Of a stretch of DNA of 64,000 bases, positions 18,588 through 27,566 are shown piece by piece (the first letter of the stretch is position 1; every line of letters starts with the position of its first letter). Where the stretch lies: the NCBI RefSeq assembly GCF_017352195.1, contig NZ_CP071445.1:2418001-2482000 (forward strand). Direction: 5' to 3'. A program made the translations under genes and the position numbers. The DNA comes from Sedimentibacter sp. zth1. GTDB lineage: Bacteria; Bacillota; Clostridia; Tissierellales; Sedimentibacteraceae. The notes beneath the pieces were generated by a model. The model was not told where the DNA came from. It was given only the letters and a program-made list of their open reading frames with translations, and made no database searches.

Positions 18588-19022
18588 ATGAGAATAATAA
18601 TTGATGGTGATGCATGTCCCCAAAGTGTAAAAAAAATATGTGAAAAAAATGCAAAAAAATATGATTTGAATTTAAAAATAGTTGTAGATATGGAGCATGC
18701 AATAGAAAGTGAATACGAGGTAATAATTGTTGAAAAGGGCAGAGATGCTGTAGATTTTAGAATAGTTCAATTATTTCTAAAAAACGACATATTAGTAACT
18801 CAAGATTATGGTTTGGCTAGTATTGTATTACCTAAGGCAAAAGGCATTGCCCATACTGCAGGATTTGAAATAGATTCAAGTAATATAGATACATTACTTC
18901 AATCAAGATATATAGGACAAAGAATAAGAAAGACTGGTGGAAGGACAAAAGGTCCATCAAAAAGAACTAAAATTCAGGATGCAAAATTTGAAAAAGTATT
19001 GGTAAAAATTATAACTTCATAA
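18588..19022 (+). CDS. YaiI/YqxD family protein (UPF0178, DUF188)
   Basis: The product (144 residues) belongs to the UPF0178/DUF188 family, small cytoplasmic proteins with a PIN-like fold and unknown role. Typical motifs are the start MRIIIDGDACP, the VDFRIVQL segment, LVTQDYGLA and the C-terminal TGGRTKGPSKRT. The conserved aspartates are compatible with metal binding. It stands alone between a hypothetical gene and a converging glycosyltransferase, with a bidirectional hairpin at its end. Confidence 0.93.
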   Translation: MRIIIDGDACPQSVKKICEKNAKKYDLNLKIVVDMEHAIESEYEVIIVEKGRDAVDFRIVQLFLKNDILVTQDYGLASIVLPKAKGIAHTAGFEIDSSNIDTLLQSRYIGQRIRKTGGRTKGPSKRTKIQDAKFEKVLVKIITS

Positions 19023-19030
19023 AAGTTTTA

Positions 19031-19062
19031 AATAAAATTCTCAGTAATAGAGAATTTTATTT
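19031..19062. terminator. Bidirectional terminator
   Basis: AATAAAATTCTC (19031-19042) and GAGAATTTTATT (19050-19061) form a 12-base stem with flanking A and T runs. It separates the converging YaiI-family gene and the glycosyltransferase, overlapping the stop of the latter. Confidence 0.8.
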
Positions 19063-20175
19063 ATTAGTTGCATTTGCATTTACACTGCACATCACGTCTT
19101 CAACAATTGTCTCAGATGATGCTTTATTGTAAATTTTTTTCATGTTATTTTGCATTGCTAATGCAACACTTTGATTTTCTACAATATATCTTGTATGTTC
19201 AAGCAATTCTTCTGTATTGTTAGCTATAAAAGCAGTACCCTTGCTTTCAAAGTATAATGCGTTTTCTTTTTCTTGACCTGGTACAGGCTTAAATAATATT
19301 AGAGGTAATTGAACTGCCAATGCTTCACTAAGTGTTATACCACCAGATTTTGTAATCATACATGTTGATATTTTATATAATTCGTGTATTTGTTCAGTAA
19401 AACCAAATACTTTTAAATTATCGTATTCCAGTATATCTAATTCATCCTTCAATTCTTTGTTATTACCACAAACAACAGCAATTTCTATATTTTTATTTGA
19501 ACATAATTGTGTGCAAATTTTCGATATGTCTTTCAAGACACCAAAAGCACCAGCACTTATAAGTACAATTTTTTTTGTATGATCAAAACCATATTTATCA
19601 TATATTAAGGTAGTATTTTCATACTCTTCAAATGATTCTCTAATTGGTATTCCTGTTACAACAGCTTTTTCAATAGGAATATTCATTTTTTCAAGCTCTT
19701 TTTTTACTTCCTCAGTTGCAATGTAAAATTTATCAATTTCTTCACTTATCCATAGTTTATGAACATAAAAATCTGTAACTATTGTAAATATGGGTATATC
19801 AATATTTAAGTTGCTTTTAATTTTATCTGTAGCTAAAATTGGGAAAGTATTAATTATTAAATTTGGCTTTATATTATTTACGATTTCCTTTAATTGTTTA
19901 TAACCAAAAGATTTATAAACATCCATTATTTTTTTCCCAACAAGTTTTTCTACTCCATAAAACATAAACGAATAAGCATAACCATAGTTGTAACTTTTTA
20001 AGTAGGCTTTTTTAATTTTTTTAGTTATAAAAGGATGTGCTTCTGTAAATAAATCTATAATAAAGACATTTTGGTACCCTTTATTCATAAAAGCATTTTT
20101 CAATGCTGTTGCGACCATTTTGTGTCCATTGCCAAAAGGAGCTGTTGTTATTAATATATTTATATTTTTATCCAA
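19057..20175 (-). CDS. Diacylglycerol glycosyltransferase / MGDG-synthase family protein
   Basis: The product (372 residues from this start) is a GT28/GT4-type glycosyltransferase like UgtP and plant MGDG synthase. The N-terminal ITTAPFGNGHKMVATAL motif matches the processive diacylglycerol glucosyltransferases, and the C-terminal nucleotide-sugar motif is ITKSGGITLSEALA with PGQEKENA. It should add hexose to diacylglycerol at the inner membrane face, making glycolipid or a lipoteichoic-acid anchor. The frame also opens at an ATG (20190). The GGAGGT site is inside that extension and fits a TTG at 20175, which I prefer. Confidence 0.85.
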   Translation of the reverse strand: MDKNINILITTAPFGNGHKMVATALKNAFMNKGYQNVFIIDLFTEAHPFITKKIKKAYLKSYNYGYAYSFMFYGVEKLVGKKIMDVYKSFGYKQLKEIVNNIKPNLIINTFPILATDKIKSNLNIDIPIFTIVTDFYVHKLWISEEIDKFYIATEEVKKELEKMNIPIEKAVVTGIPIRESFEEYENTTLIYDKYGFDHTKKIVLISAGAFGVLKDISKICTQLCSNKNIEIAVVCGNNKELKDELDILEYDNLKVFGFTEQIHELYKISTCMITKSGGITLSEALAVQLPLILFKPVPGQEKENALYFESKGTAFIANNTEELLEHTRYIVENQSVALAMQNNMKKIYNKASSETIVEDVMCSVNANATNK

Positions 20176-20292
20176 AATATATACCTCCATAAATCGAATT
20201 AATAATTTCTATAATATTGGGTATTATATTTCTACAGGTAAGAATAATGTAATATAAATTTCGGATTTAAAATTATTCTTATACCTATAAAA

Positions 20293-20304
20293 ATGAGCGC
20301 TCAT
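20293..20304. promoter_or_regulatory. Perfect palindrome in the gap before the GDT1-type gene
   Basis: ATGAGCGCTCAT is a perfect 12-base palindrome, GC-rich against an AT-rich background, in the 331-base divergent gap 20176-20506. It looks like a dimeric repressor operator. No repressor gene is adjacent. Confidence 0.45.
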
Positions 20305-20353
20305 AATATTAATTTAATTATAAAGTATATGTAACAAGCATATTATATTATTA

Positions 20354-20399
20354 TGTACAATGTTTTTTCGAAAATTCAAAACTATTGTACAGTTGTACA
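20354..20399. promoter_or_regulatory. Cluster of three TGTACA hexamers
   Basis: TGTACA occurs at 20354-20359, 20386-20391 and 20394-20399, the last two spaced by two bases. A TATAAT follows at 20439-20444. This is a possible operator cluster upstream of the GDT1-type transporter gene. Confidence 0.35.
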
Positions 20400-20506
20400 T
20401 ATACTTTTTTTATGTGTATATTTATAAGCACACTATATTATAATACATGAAAGTGAAATAAGAAAGTAAGAAAATATTAAAATATTATTAAAATTAAGGA
20501 GAAGTA

Positions 20507-21160
20507 ATGATACAAGATTTTATTAAAGCATTTATTCTAGTATTTATAGCTGAATTTGGTGATAAATCACAAATACTTGCAATGGCTTTTGCTACTAGGT
20601 ATAAAGCAAAACAGGTAATCTTGGGTATTTTTATAGGTGTTTTTACAAATCATTGTCTTGCAGTCCTAATAGGAATATACATAGCAACTATTTTTCCAGT
20701 TAAGTATTTACAGCTAATATCGGGTGCTTTATTTTTATGTTTTGGGTTTATTACATTGAGAAAAGGGAAAAGTGTAAGTGGTAAAAAAAAGATTATAAAT
20801 ATAGGTGTTATATTTACAATATCACTTGCTTTTTTTATTGGGGAGTTGGGTGATAAAACTCAATTAACTGCAATGACACTTGCCATAGAAAGTGAATATC
20901 CAATAATTATTTTGACAGGAACTGTCAGTGCGATGATATTTGTAGCTTGTATAGGAATATTTATCGTAAAGAAACTAAAACTTAATATTTCGAATACATT
21001 TGTAAAGATTATATCAGGTTTTGTTTTCATTAGTTTTGGATTAAGCAAATTTTACTTATATTTGCGTAAATTCAGCGTAAATAGTCTAATAATAGCAAGT
21101 TTCTTGGTTGTTATTCTATTTATCTCTATGTATTTTACGAGTAAACTGATTGAAGAATAA
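20507..21160 (+). CDS. GDT1/UPF0016 family cation transporter
   Basis: The product (217 residues) is an integral membrane protein with about six helices. It has two copies of the family signature: EFGDKSQ near residue 15 and ELGDKTQ near residue 112. UPF0016/GDT1 proteins (TMEM165, yeast Gdt1, Vibrio MneA) exchange Mn2+ or Ca2+ across membranes; bacterial members are mainly manganese exporters. The tandem signature within one protein is typical. An AAGGAG ribosome site precedes the ATG. The upstream gap has possible operators but I see no yybP-ykoY manganese riboswitch. Confidence 0.9.
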   Translation: MIQDFIKAFILVFIAEFGDKSQILAMAFATRYKAKQVILGIFIGVFTNHCLAVLIGIYIATIFPVKYLQLISGALFLCFGFITLRKGKSVSGKKKIINIGVIFTISLAFFIGELGDKTQLTAMTLAIESEYPIIILTGTVSAMIFVACIGIFIVKKLKLNISNTFVKIISGFVFISFGLSKFYLYLRKFSVNSLIIASFLVVILFISMYFTSKLIEE

Positions 21161-21204
21161 TAAGTTTATGATATAATGTATGTAAAAACGTGTGTGGAGT
21201 AAAT

Positions 21205-22107
21205 ATGAATAAAGCATTGATATTTAACATTCAAAAATTTTCATTACATGATGGTCAGGGTATTAGAACAACCATATTTTTTAAAGGATGTCCACTTAAT
21301 TGTAAATGGTGTCATAATCCTGAGGGAATAAATATTGCTAAGGAAATAATGCATGATAATGCGAAATGTACACTTTGCAGGGTATGTATTGACAATTGTC
21401 CATCAAATGCAATTAGTATACAAAATAATAATATTTTAACAGATAATTTACTATGTAAATATTGTGGTAAGTGTGTATTTAATTGTGTATACAATGTAAG
21501 AGAAATTGTTGGCAAAGAATATACGGTTGAAGAGGTTTTAAAAGAAGTACTAAAGGATAAGGTGTTTTATGAAGAGTCTGGTGGTGGGGTCACGCTATCA
21601 GGTGGTGAACCTGTTATGCAGATTGATTTTGTTGAAGAGTTATTGAAAAAATTGAAAGAAAATAATATTCATACAGCAGTAGATACCAGTGGAGCAATGA
21701 CATTTGATTGCTATGAACGAATATATAAATATACAGATGTTTTTCTGTATGATTTAAAGATTATGGATGATGAAAAGCATAAGATTTTTGTAGGAACTAC
21801 AAACAAGGTTATACTAGAAAATTTAAAAAAATTATCTAAAATACATAAACATATTATTATTAGAATGCCAATAATAAATAATATAAACGCGAACTTTGAG
21901 CATATATCAACTACTATAAAATATTTAAAAGATTTAAATATTGAAGAAGTTAACCTATTGCCTTATCATGATATTTCAAGACATAAATACAGACAGCTTA
22001 ACATTAACTATGATGAATGCAATATGTCGGTACCATCTGACAATACGATGGACAAGTTTAAAGAAATGTTTCAAAAGAGTGGATTGAACGTAAAAATAGG
22101 TGGATAA
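21205..22107 (+). CDS. Glycyl-radical enzyme activating enzyme (radical SAM), partner of HypD
   Basis: The product (300 residues) is a radical SAM activase with the CxxxCxxC motif in FFKGCPLNCKWCHNPEG. A ferredoxin-like insertion with two four-cysteine clusters follows (CTLCRVCIDNCPSNA and CKYCGKCVFNC). It should make the stable glycyl radical on the enzyme encoded next. The frame also opens at a GTG (21190); GGAG at 21194-21197 fits the ATG at 21205. The stop overlaps the start region of the dehydratase gene, so the two are translationally linked. Confidence 0.95.
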   Translation: MNKALIFNIQKFSLHDGQGIRTTIFFKGCPLNCKWCHNPEGINIAKEIMHDNAKCTLCRVCIDNCPSNAISIQNNNILTDNLLCKYCGKCVFNCVYNVREIVGKEYTVEEVLKEVLKDKVFYEESGGGVTLSGGEPVMQIDFVEELLKKLKENNIHTAVDTSGAMTFDCYERIYKYTDVFLYDLKIMDDEKHKIFVGTTNKVILENLKKLSKIHKHIIIRMPIINNINANFEHISTTIKYLKDLNIEEVNLLPYHDISRHKYRQLNINYDECNMSVPSDNTMDKFKEMFQKSGLNVKIGG

Positions 22108-22121
22108 TGAAAGGAGTACTT

Positions 22122-24491
22122 ATGAGAGGTAGCACACAAAGAACAAGAAATCTAAGAGAAATTAGTTTATCAACACCACATACTCTTAGTATGGAGAGAG
22201 CTTTATTAGAAACTAAAGTTTATGAAGATTACTTTGGTAAGGTTGAAATACCAGTATTAAGAGCTTTGAACTTCAAATATTTAATGGAAAACAGAAAACT
22301 TTACATAGGTGAAGGTGAATTAATAGTAGGAGAGAAAACAGAAAGACCGCAGGCAGCACCAACATTTCCCGAACTTTGCTGTCACACAATGGACGATTTG
22401 CGTGTGCTTGACGAAAGAAAATACATAAATTTTAAAGTTTCAAATGAAGATAAAAAGATACATCAAGAAAGTATTATACCATACTGGAAGGGTAAAGCAA
22501 CTAGAGATAAAATAATTGAGAGCATGTCACAGGAATGGAAAGATTGTTACAGTGCGGGTATGTTCACAGAATTTATGGAGCAAAGGGCACCTGGACACAC
22601 AGTTGCAGATGACAAATTTTATAAAAAAGGGTTTATAGATTTAAAAAAAGAAATAGAAGAAGAAATAGATAAACTAGACTTTCTACATGATAAAGATGCA
22701 TATAGTAAAAAAGCACAATTAGAAGGAATGGCAATTTCTTGCGATGCAATCATGATTTATGGAAAAAGATATGCAGAGTATGCAAGACAGCTTGCTAAAG
22801 AAGAAAAAAATTCAACAAGAAAAGAAGAGTTACTGTGGATTGCAGGTAACTGTGATGTAGTACCAGCGCACAAGCCTGAAACATTTGCGCAGGCAATACA
22901 AATGTATTGGTTTGTACATATTGGTGTAACAACCGAATTAAACACATGGGATGCTTTTTCTCCAGGTAGATTTGATCAATACTTATATCCATTCTATAAA
23001 AACGAAGTGGAAAAACGATTAATTACAAGAGAACAAGGTGTTGAGCTGTTAGAATGCTTATGGATTAAGTTTAACAATCAACCAGCTCCTCCTAAAGTTG
23101 GAATTACAATGAAGGAAAGTGCTACATATACTGATTTTTCAAATTTGAATACAGGTGGAATAAACCCTGAAACTGGAGAAAATGGTGTAAATGATGTATC
23201 ATATATGATTTTAGATGTAATGGATGAAATGAAGCTTGTACAACCAAGCTCAAATGTTCAAATAAGCGAGAAATCTCCTAATGAATTTTTGAAAAGAGCA
23301 TGTGCAATATCTCGTAAGGGTTGGGGGCAACCAGCTTTTTACAATACAGAGGAATTAATAAATGAGTTATTGAATGCAGGCAAAGATTTAGTAGATGCTA
23401 GATATGGTGGCTCAAGCGGATGTGTTGAAACAGGAGCGCATGGAAGAGAAGCATACATATTAACTGGATATTTTAATTTACCTAAAGTTTTGGAAATTAC
23501 ATTAAACAATGGTTTTGATAAATATACCAATAAACAAATAGGTTTAAAAACGGGTAATCCAAATGATTTTAAATCTTATAATGGTTTATGGAATGCTTTT
23601 ATAAAACAAATGCAGTATTTTATAGATGTTAAGATGAAGGGTAATAACATTATTGAAAAAATATTTGCTACACATATGCCTTCAACTTTTATGTCTGTTT
23701 TGACAACAGGATGCAAAGAAAGTGGTAAGGACTATAATTCTGGTGGTTCTAAGTATAATACTAGATATATTCAAATAGTGGGAATTGGAACTATAACTGA
23801 TAGTTTAGCTTCTATAAAGAAAAATATATATGATGATAAAATATTTAGCATGAAAGAGTTAATAAATGCTCTTAACAACAATTTTGAAACGCAAGAGTTT
23901 GTGAAAAATATTGTGATTAATAGAACACCTAAATATGGTAATGATGATGAATATGCTGATGAAATAATGGTACAGACATTTAATTCAGTCAATAAACATA
24001 TCACAGGTAAACCTACTATGTGTGGAGGAACATATCACATTGATATGCTTCCAACTACTTGTCATATATATTTTGGTTCAATGACTGGTGCTTTGCCAAA
24101 TGGTAGATTATCAGGCAAACCATTAACAGATGGTATTTCACCAGAAAAAGGTGCTGATATTAATGGTCCAACTGCAGTTATCAAATCTGCATCAAAAATG
24201 GATCATTCTAAAACTGGTGGAACATTGTTGAATCAAAAATTTACGCCTTCTTCTATTGTTGGAGAAATAGGATTAAATAATATGGCAGCACTTATAAGGT
24301 CATATTTTAAGTTGGGAGGACACCATATCCAATTTAATGTTATAGATAAAAAAACTCTTTTGGAAGCACAAAAAAATCCTGATGAATACAAGGATTTAAT
24401 AGTTAGAGTAGCTGGTTATAGTGACCATTTCAATAATCTTGAAAAAGCATTACAGGATGAAATAATTGAGAGAACAGAACAATCATTTTAA
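22122..24491 (+). CDS. hypD: Trans-4-hydroxy-L-proline dehydratase (glycyl radical enzyme)
   Basis: The product (789 residues) closely resembles the Clostridioides difficile HypD that I know, which dehydrates trans-4-hydroxyproline to pyrroline-5-carboxylate. The catalytic thiyl Cys434 and Glu436 fall in SSGCVETG. RAPGHTV and WDAFSPGR carry the substrate-binding His and Asp, and the C-terminal glycyl-radical motif RVAGYSDHF puts Gly765 at the radical. The frame also opens at an ATG at 22107, but AAAGGAG lies inside it and fits 22122, which gives the HypD length. One local difference is GAHGRE after the active site; as I recall C. difficile has GCFGKE. No proC lies nearby. Confidence 0.92.
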   Translation: MRGSTQRTRNLREISLSTPHTLSMERALLETKVYEDYFGKVEIPVLRALNFKYLMENRKLYIGEGELIVGEKTERPQAAPTFPELCCHTMDDLRVLDERKYINFKVSNEDKKIHQESIIPYWKGKATRDKIIESMSQEWKDCYSAGMFTEFMEQRAPGHTVADDKFYKKGFIDLKKEIEEEIDKLDFLHDKDAYSKKAQLEGMAISCDAIMIYGKRYAEYARQLAKEEKNSTRKEELLWIAGNCDVVPAHKPETFAQAIQMYWFVHIGVTTELNTWDAFSPGRFDQYLYPFYKNEVEKRLITREQGVELLECLWIKFNNQPAPPKVGITMKESATYTDFSNLNTGGINPETGENGVNDVSYMILDVMDEMKLVQPSSNVQISEKSPNEFLKRACAISRKGWGQPAFYNTEELINELLNAGKDLVDARYGGSSGCVETGAHGREAYILTGYFNLPKVLEITLNNGFDKYTNKQIGLKTGNPNDFKSYNGLWNAFIKQMQYFIDVKMKGNNIIEKIFATHMPSTFMSVLTTGCKESGKDYNSGGSKYNTRYIQIVGIGTITDSLASIKKNIYDDKIFSMKELINALNNNFETQEFVKNIVINRTPKYGNDDEYADEIMVQTFNSVNKHITGKPTMCGGTYHIDMLPTTCHIYFGSMTGALPNGRLSGKPLTDGISPEKGADINGPTAVIKSASKMDHSKTGGTLLNQKFTPSSIVGEIGLNNMAALIRSYFKLGGHHIQFNVIDKKTLLEAQKNPDEYKDLIVRVAGYSDHFNNLEKALQDEIIERTEQSF

Positions 24492-24530
24492 AATTGTAGT
24501 TAACTTTAAAAATATTTTTAACAAATATGT

Positions 24531-24565
24531 AAAATCCCATCGAAAATTATTTTGATGGGATTTTT
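24531..24565. terminator. Terminator between hypD and the converging regulator
   Basis: AAAATCCCATC and GATGGGATTTT form an 11-base stem with T and A runs on both sides. It probably works in both directions and overlaps the end of the minus-strand regulator gene. Confidence 0.85.
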
Positions 24566-25875
24566 GATATAATAAAAGTAGTTATATCATTAACGGCATT
24601 TACGTCTTTTATATTACTATAATGGTTAATAAAAATAAATAATAAATCACTATTGTAAGGTAGAATTTCTGTTGAAATTAACTCTAATAACTGATTTTTG
24701 AGTGAGTTGATTTCATTTTCATTATTTTCTAAAATATATATATTTAGAAGATTATGAAAGCAATTTTTTATAATATTTATTTTATTGCATCTAATACTCT
24801 GAAAAAGTGATTTGTTAAGATAAAACTTACTTTTATCATATTCTTTTAGAAAATAGAATGCTTCTCCAATATCATTGTAAAATTCACAAATATATTTATT
24901 GCTATCTGTTTTTAAATAATTCTCTAAATATAATATTGCTATTTCTAAATTCTTTATTAGGCCTTTTGTATCATTTAATTTTTTGTAAATATCTAAAATA
25001 TTTACAAGCGTAAGCAATTTGATTTCTATATTATCTTTTGCTAAAAATAAAGTTTGTTTATGAATTTGCAATGCCTTTTTATATGATTTGAGTTCACAAT
25101 AGCAGTTTGCTTTTAAAATCATTACATTAGTTTTTCTAGTTATATTTGAATTTAAAATATCTATGAATTTATTTTCAATGCAATAAATATTTTCTAAACA
25201 CTTATCGTAGTTTTTCAACTGCTTAAAAGCTATTACATCATTATAATAAATTTTGTAGTTTTGCTCTAATGGCATGGATGGCATGTATATTCTAGCTAGA
25301 TTGCTAAATTCTAAACTTTCTTTCATCTTATTAATTTTTGCACTGCAATAATTAATACTAATAATTAAGTTTACTAGATTAATATTGTTAAGCATTTCAG
25401 TAAAATTTTCAAAAGACATTAAATAATAAGAGTATGCCATATAATAATCATTGCTTTTCTTGTAGTAATCTCCAAGCTTTTTATATATGGTTGATTTAAA
25501 CTTTTTATAGTTGTATTTATTTAAAATACATATTACTTTAGATAAATAATTTTGAAAATTTTCTTCTGAAATTTTTTTTGGATTTGCATCTATTAAGGTT
25601 ATAAAATTATTTGCGATTCTTTCAACTTGTGTATTGACACTTTCAAGTAAATAATCTAATGATACATCACATTCAATAGATTTTTCTTTACATACTTTTC
25701 TAATGTTTTTAATTATTTTTTTTGCTGTGCTTTCTATAAGATTAGCTTTATTGGTTTCAATCATTGATATCATATTTCTAGATATATCATTTCTGCTAAT
25801 TTCATATTGTTTTATACCATATTTTTTTCTTATTTTTTTTAATTTGTCTCCAGAGGTCATTACTTCTATATTCAT
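24547..25875 (-). CDS. HTH-TPR transcriptional regulator of the RiPP locus (RRNPP-like)
   Basis: The product (442 residues) has an N-terminal XRE helix-turn-helix (about residues 8-60; YGIKQYEISRNDISRNMIS) and about ten helical pairs typical of tetratricopeptide repeats to the end. This is the architecture of peptide-sensing RRNPP regulators, longer than PlcR. It is divergent from a 51-residue exported peptide gene and the peptide-modification operon, as in Rgg- or ComR-controlled bacteriocin loci. A GGGAGA ribosome site supports the ATG at 25875. The ligand and regulatory sign are not visible from sequence. Confidence 0.82.
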   Translation of the reverse strand: MNIEVMTSGDKLKKIRKKYGIKQYEISRNDISRNMISMIETNKANLIESTAKKIIKNIRKVCKEKSIECDVSLDYLLESVNTQVERIANNFITLIDANPKKISEENFQNYLSKVICILNKYNYKKFKSTIYKKLGDYYKKSNDYYMAYSYYLMSFENFTEMLNNINLVNLIISINYCSAKINKMKESLEFSNLARIYMPSMPLEQNYKIYYNDVIAFKQLKNYDKCLENIYCIENKFIDILNSNITRKTNVMILKANCYCELKSYKKALQIHKQTLFLAKDNIEIKLLTLVNILDIYKKLNDTKGLIKNLEIAILYLENYLKTDSNKYICEFYNDIGEAFYFLKEYDKSKFYLNKSLFQSIRCNKINIIKNCFHNLLNIYILENNENEINSLKNQLLELISTEILPYNSDLLFIFINHYSNIKDVNAVNDITTFIISKIPSK

Positions 25876-25956
25876 AAATTATCTCCCTTGAAATTCTATA
25901 AAATGACAAAATTTTACTTACTAAATAAATATTCGAAAAAAGGTAAATGAAAAGTA

Positions 25957-25985
25957 TTGACATTTAATTTTATTTAATTTAACAT
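25957..25985 (+). promoter_or_regulatory. Candidate promoter of the small exported peptide gene
   Basis: A perfect TTGACA (25957-25962) is 17 bases from TAACAT (25980-25985); a better TATAAT starts at 25987 but is too far. The weak -10 with a perfect -35 suggests an activator-dependent promoter. Confidence 0.45.
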
Positions 25986-26042
25986 ATATAATATAACAAA
26001 CTTACATATAAATGTAAATAAAAATATAAGGAGATGTAGTTT

Positions 26043-26198
26043 ATGATAAAATTTAAAAAAGTTATTGTAATTTTAATGTGTATGGTAATATTGACTGCTA
26101 ATAGCAAAATAGCAAATATACTAGATAATAATTCAAATGATTTAATACAGACAGAGAGTACTGATCCTGATGGTGAAGATGAATATATAAATAATTAA
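26043..26198 (+). CDS. Small exported peptide, candidate signal for the divergent regulator
   Basis: This 51-residue product starts with a basic MIKFKK, then a hydrophobic signal-like stretch to about residue 19. It ends in a polar, acidic part (NDLIQTESTDPDGEDEYINN). An AAGGAG site lies correctly before the ATG. It is divergent from the HTH-TPR gene and upstream of the peptide-modification operon. A short peptide with an export signal beside an RRNPP-like regulator fits a pheromone precursor, with the mature signal from the C-terminal part. It has no cysteines and is less likely to be the modified product itself. Confidence 0.65.
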   Translation: MIKFKKVIVILMCMVILTANSKIANILDNNSNDLIQTESTDPDGEDEYINN

Positions 26199-26212
26199 GT
26201 AAGTACAATCAG

Positions 26213-26241
26213 TTGACACTTAGTGTAGATTAAGCTACTAT
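26213..26241 (+). promoter_or_regulatory. Promoter of the peptide-modification operon, with palindrome in the spacer
   Basis: TTGACA (26213-26218) and TACTAT (26236-26241) are 17 bases apart, 40 bases before the M16 peptidase gene. ACACTTAGTGT (26216-26226) is a palindrome overlapping the -35 and spacer and could be an operator. Confidence 0.6.
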
Positions 26242-26280
26242 TTAGCAAACTAATTCTTAAAAATACAAGTAGGTGAAAAT

Positions 26281-27549
26281 ATGTATGATATATTAAACGT
26301 TTACTTGGAAAATGGATTAAGAGTAGTAATGCATAAAATTCCCTATTCTAAAACAGTTGCTTGTGGCGTTTGGGTCAAACAGGGCAGCAAGCACGAAGAC
26401 GACCAGACAAATGGACTATCTCATCTAGTAGAACATTTGATAATAAATGTAAACAATCATAATAATCCAGAATTCCAAAAATTAATAAGAGAATTAAATG
26501 ATGAAGGAGTAGTACATAATGCGGGTACTACTAAAGAAAATACTAATTTTTATTTTACAGGTTTAAATAAAAACCTAGAAAAATGTATTGCTACATTAGC
26601 TGAGATGGTAATGCATAATAAAAATTTTTCAGAAGAATTATTAGAAAATGAAAAGAAAGTTGTTGCACAAGAAACTATATCGTTTTACTCTTCGTTTAAC
26701 CAGATAAGGGAAAGAACGAGTCAAGCACTTTATGGAAATATGGACGTAGGAAGAACTATAGTAGGAGTTATAGATAACATTAAACAGGCTAATAGTGATC
26801 AATTAAATTATATTATGAAAAATAGCTATACACCTGAAAATTCTACTATAGTTATAATTGGAGGAATTGAATATGATGCAGTCTTGCGTATAGTCGAAAA
26901 ATATTTTTCTTCATGGGATGATGAATACACTCGTGACTATAGTGAAGTTGTTGATAGTGAGCCTGGTATATTTTTTAATGAAATAGCAGGTGGTCAAAGT
27001 TCAGTAATTTCAGTAGGATTTAGAACAGGTGCTTTTAACAGTAAAGATAGAAAAAAAATTGATATAATATCTAAAATTATAGGTGAGCCAGGTTTTGAAT
27101 CTAGACTTGTAAAGGAAATTAGGACAAAAAGAGGTCTTGCATATAATTTGGGAGCATTTACAAACAGCTACGAACATAGAGGTGCATTAGGTTTTACAGT
27201 TGTATGTGCTCATGACTTAGTATATGAAGTTGTTTCAATAATATCTGATGAAATTATTAATATAAAGCAAAACGGTTTTAATGATGAAGAAATAGACAGA
27301 GCAAAAAAAATATTAGAGACTAGGACAATGCTGGATTTAGATAATATTCTTTCTCAATTAAAGTTTTTGGGTAGATGTACATCTTATAACCATTTATTTT
27401 CTTTAGAGCAAGAAGTTAGAAACATAAAAAAAATAAATAAAGAAGACCTAAATAATTTAGCAAATGAAATATTTCTAAATGAAAAAATGGGGTTTGCTGG
27501 TATAGGTAATTTTAGTATAGATAAATCAATTGAACTGTTAAAAATTTAG
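26281..27549 (+). CDS. M16-family zinc metallopeptidase (RiPP-associated)
   Basis: The product (422 residues) is an M16 peptidase with the inverted zinc motif HLVEH at residues 48-52 and a downstream glutamate region (ENEKKVVAQE). The second, non-catalytic half carries the conserved RTKRGLAYNLGAF block. M16 enzymes cut short peptides in a closed chamber, and in several RiPP pathways they remove leader peptides. There is no signal peptide, so it should act in the cytoplasm. It is the first gene of the operon that includes two tiny precursor-like genes and a radical SAM enzyme. Confidence 0.9.
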   Translation: MYDILNVYLENGLRVVMHKIPYSKTVACGVWVKQGSKHEDDQTNGLSHLVEHLIINVNNHNNPEFQKLIRELNDEGVVHNAGTTKENTNFYFTGLNKNLEKCIATLAEMVMHNKNFSEELLENEKKVVAQETISFYSSFNQIRERTSQALYGNMDVGRTIVGVIDNIKQANSDQLNYIMKNSYTPENSTIVIIGGIEYDAVLRIVEKYFSSWDDEYTRDYSEVVDSEPGIFFNEIAGGQSSVISVGFRTGAFNSKDRKKIDIISKIIGEPGFESRLVKEIRTKRGLAYNLGAFTNSYEHRGALGFTVVCAHDLVYEVVSIISDEIINIKQNGFNDEEIDRAKKILETRTMLDLDNILSQLKFLGRCTSYNHLFSLEQEVRNIKKINKEDLNNLANEIFLNEKMGFAGIGNFSIDKSIELLKI

Positions 27550-27566
27550 GTAAAGGAGGTTTAAAA

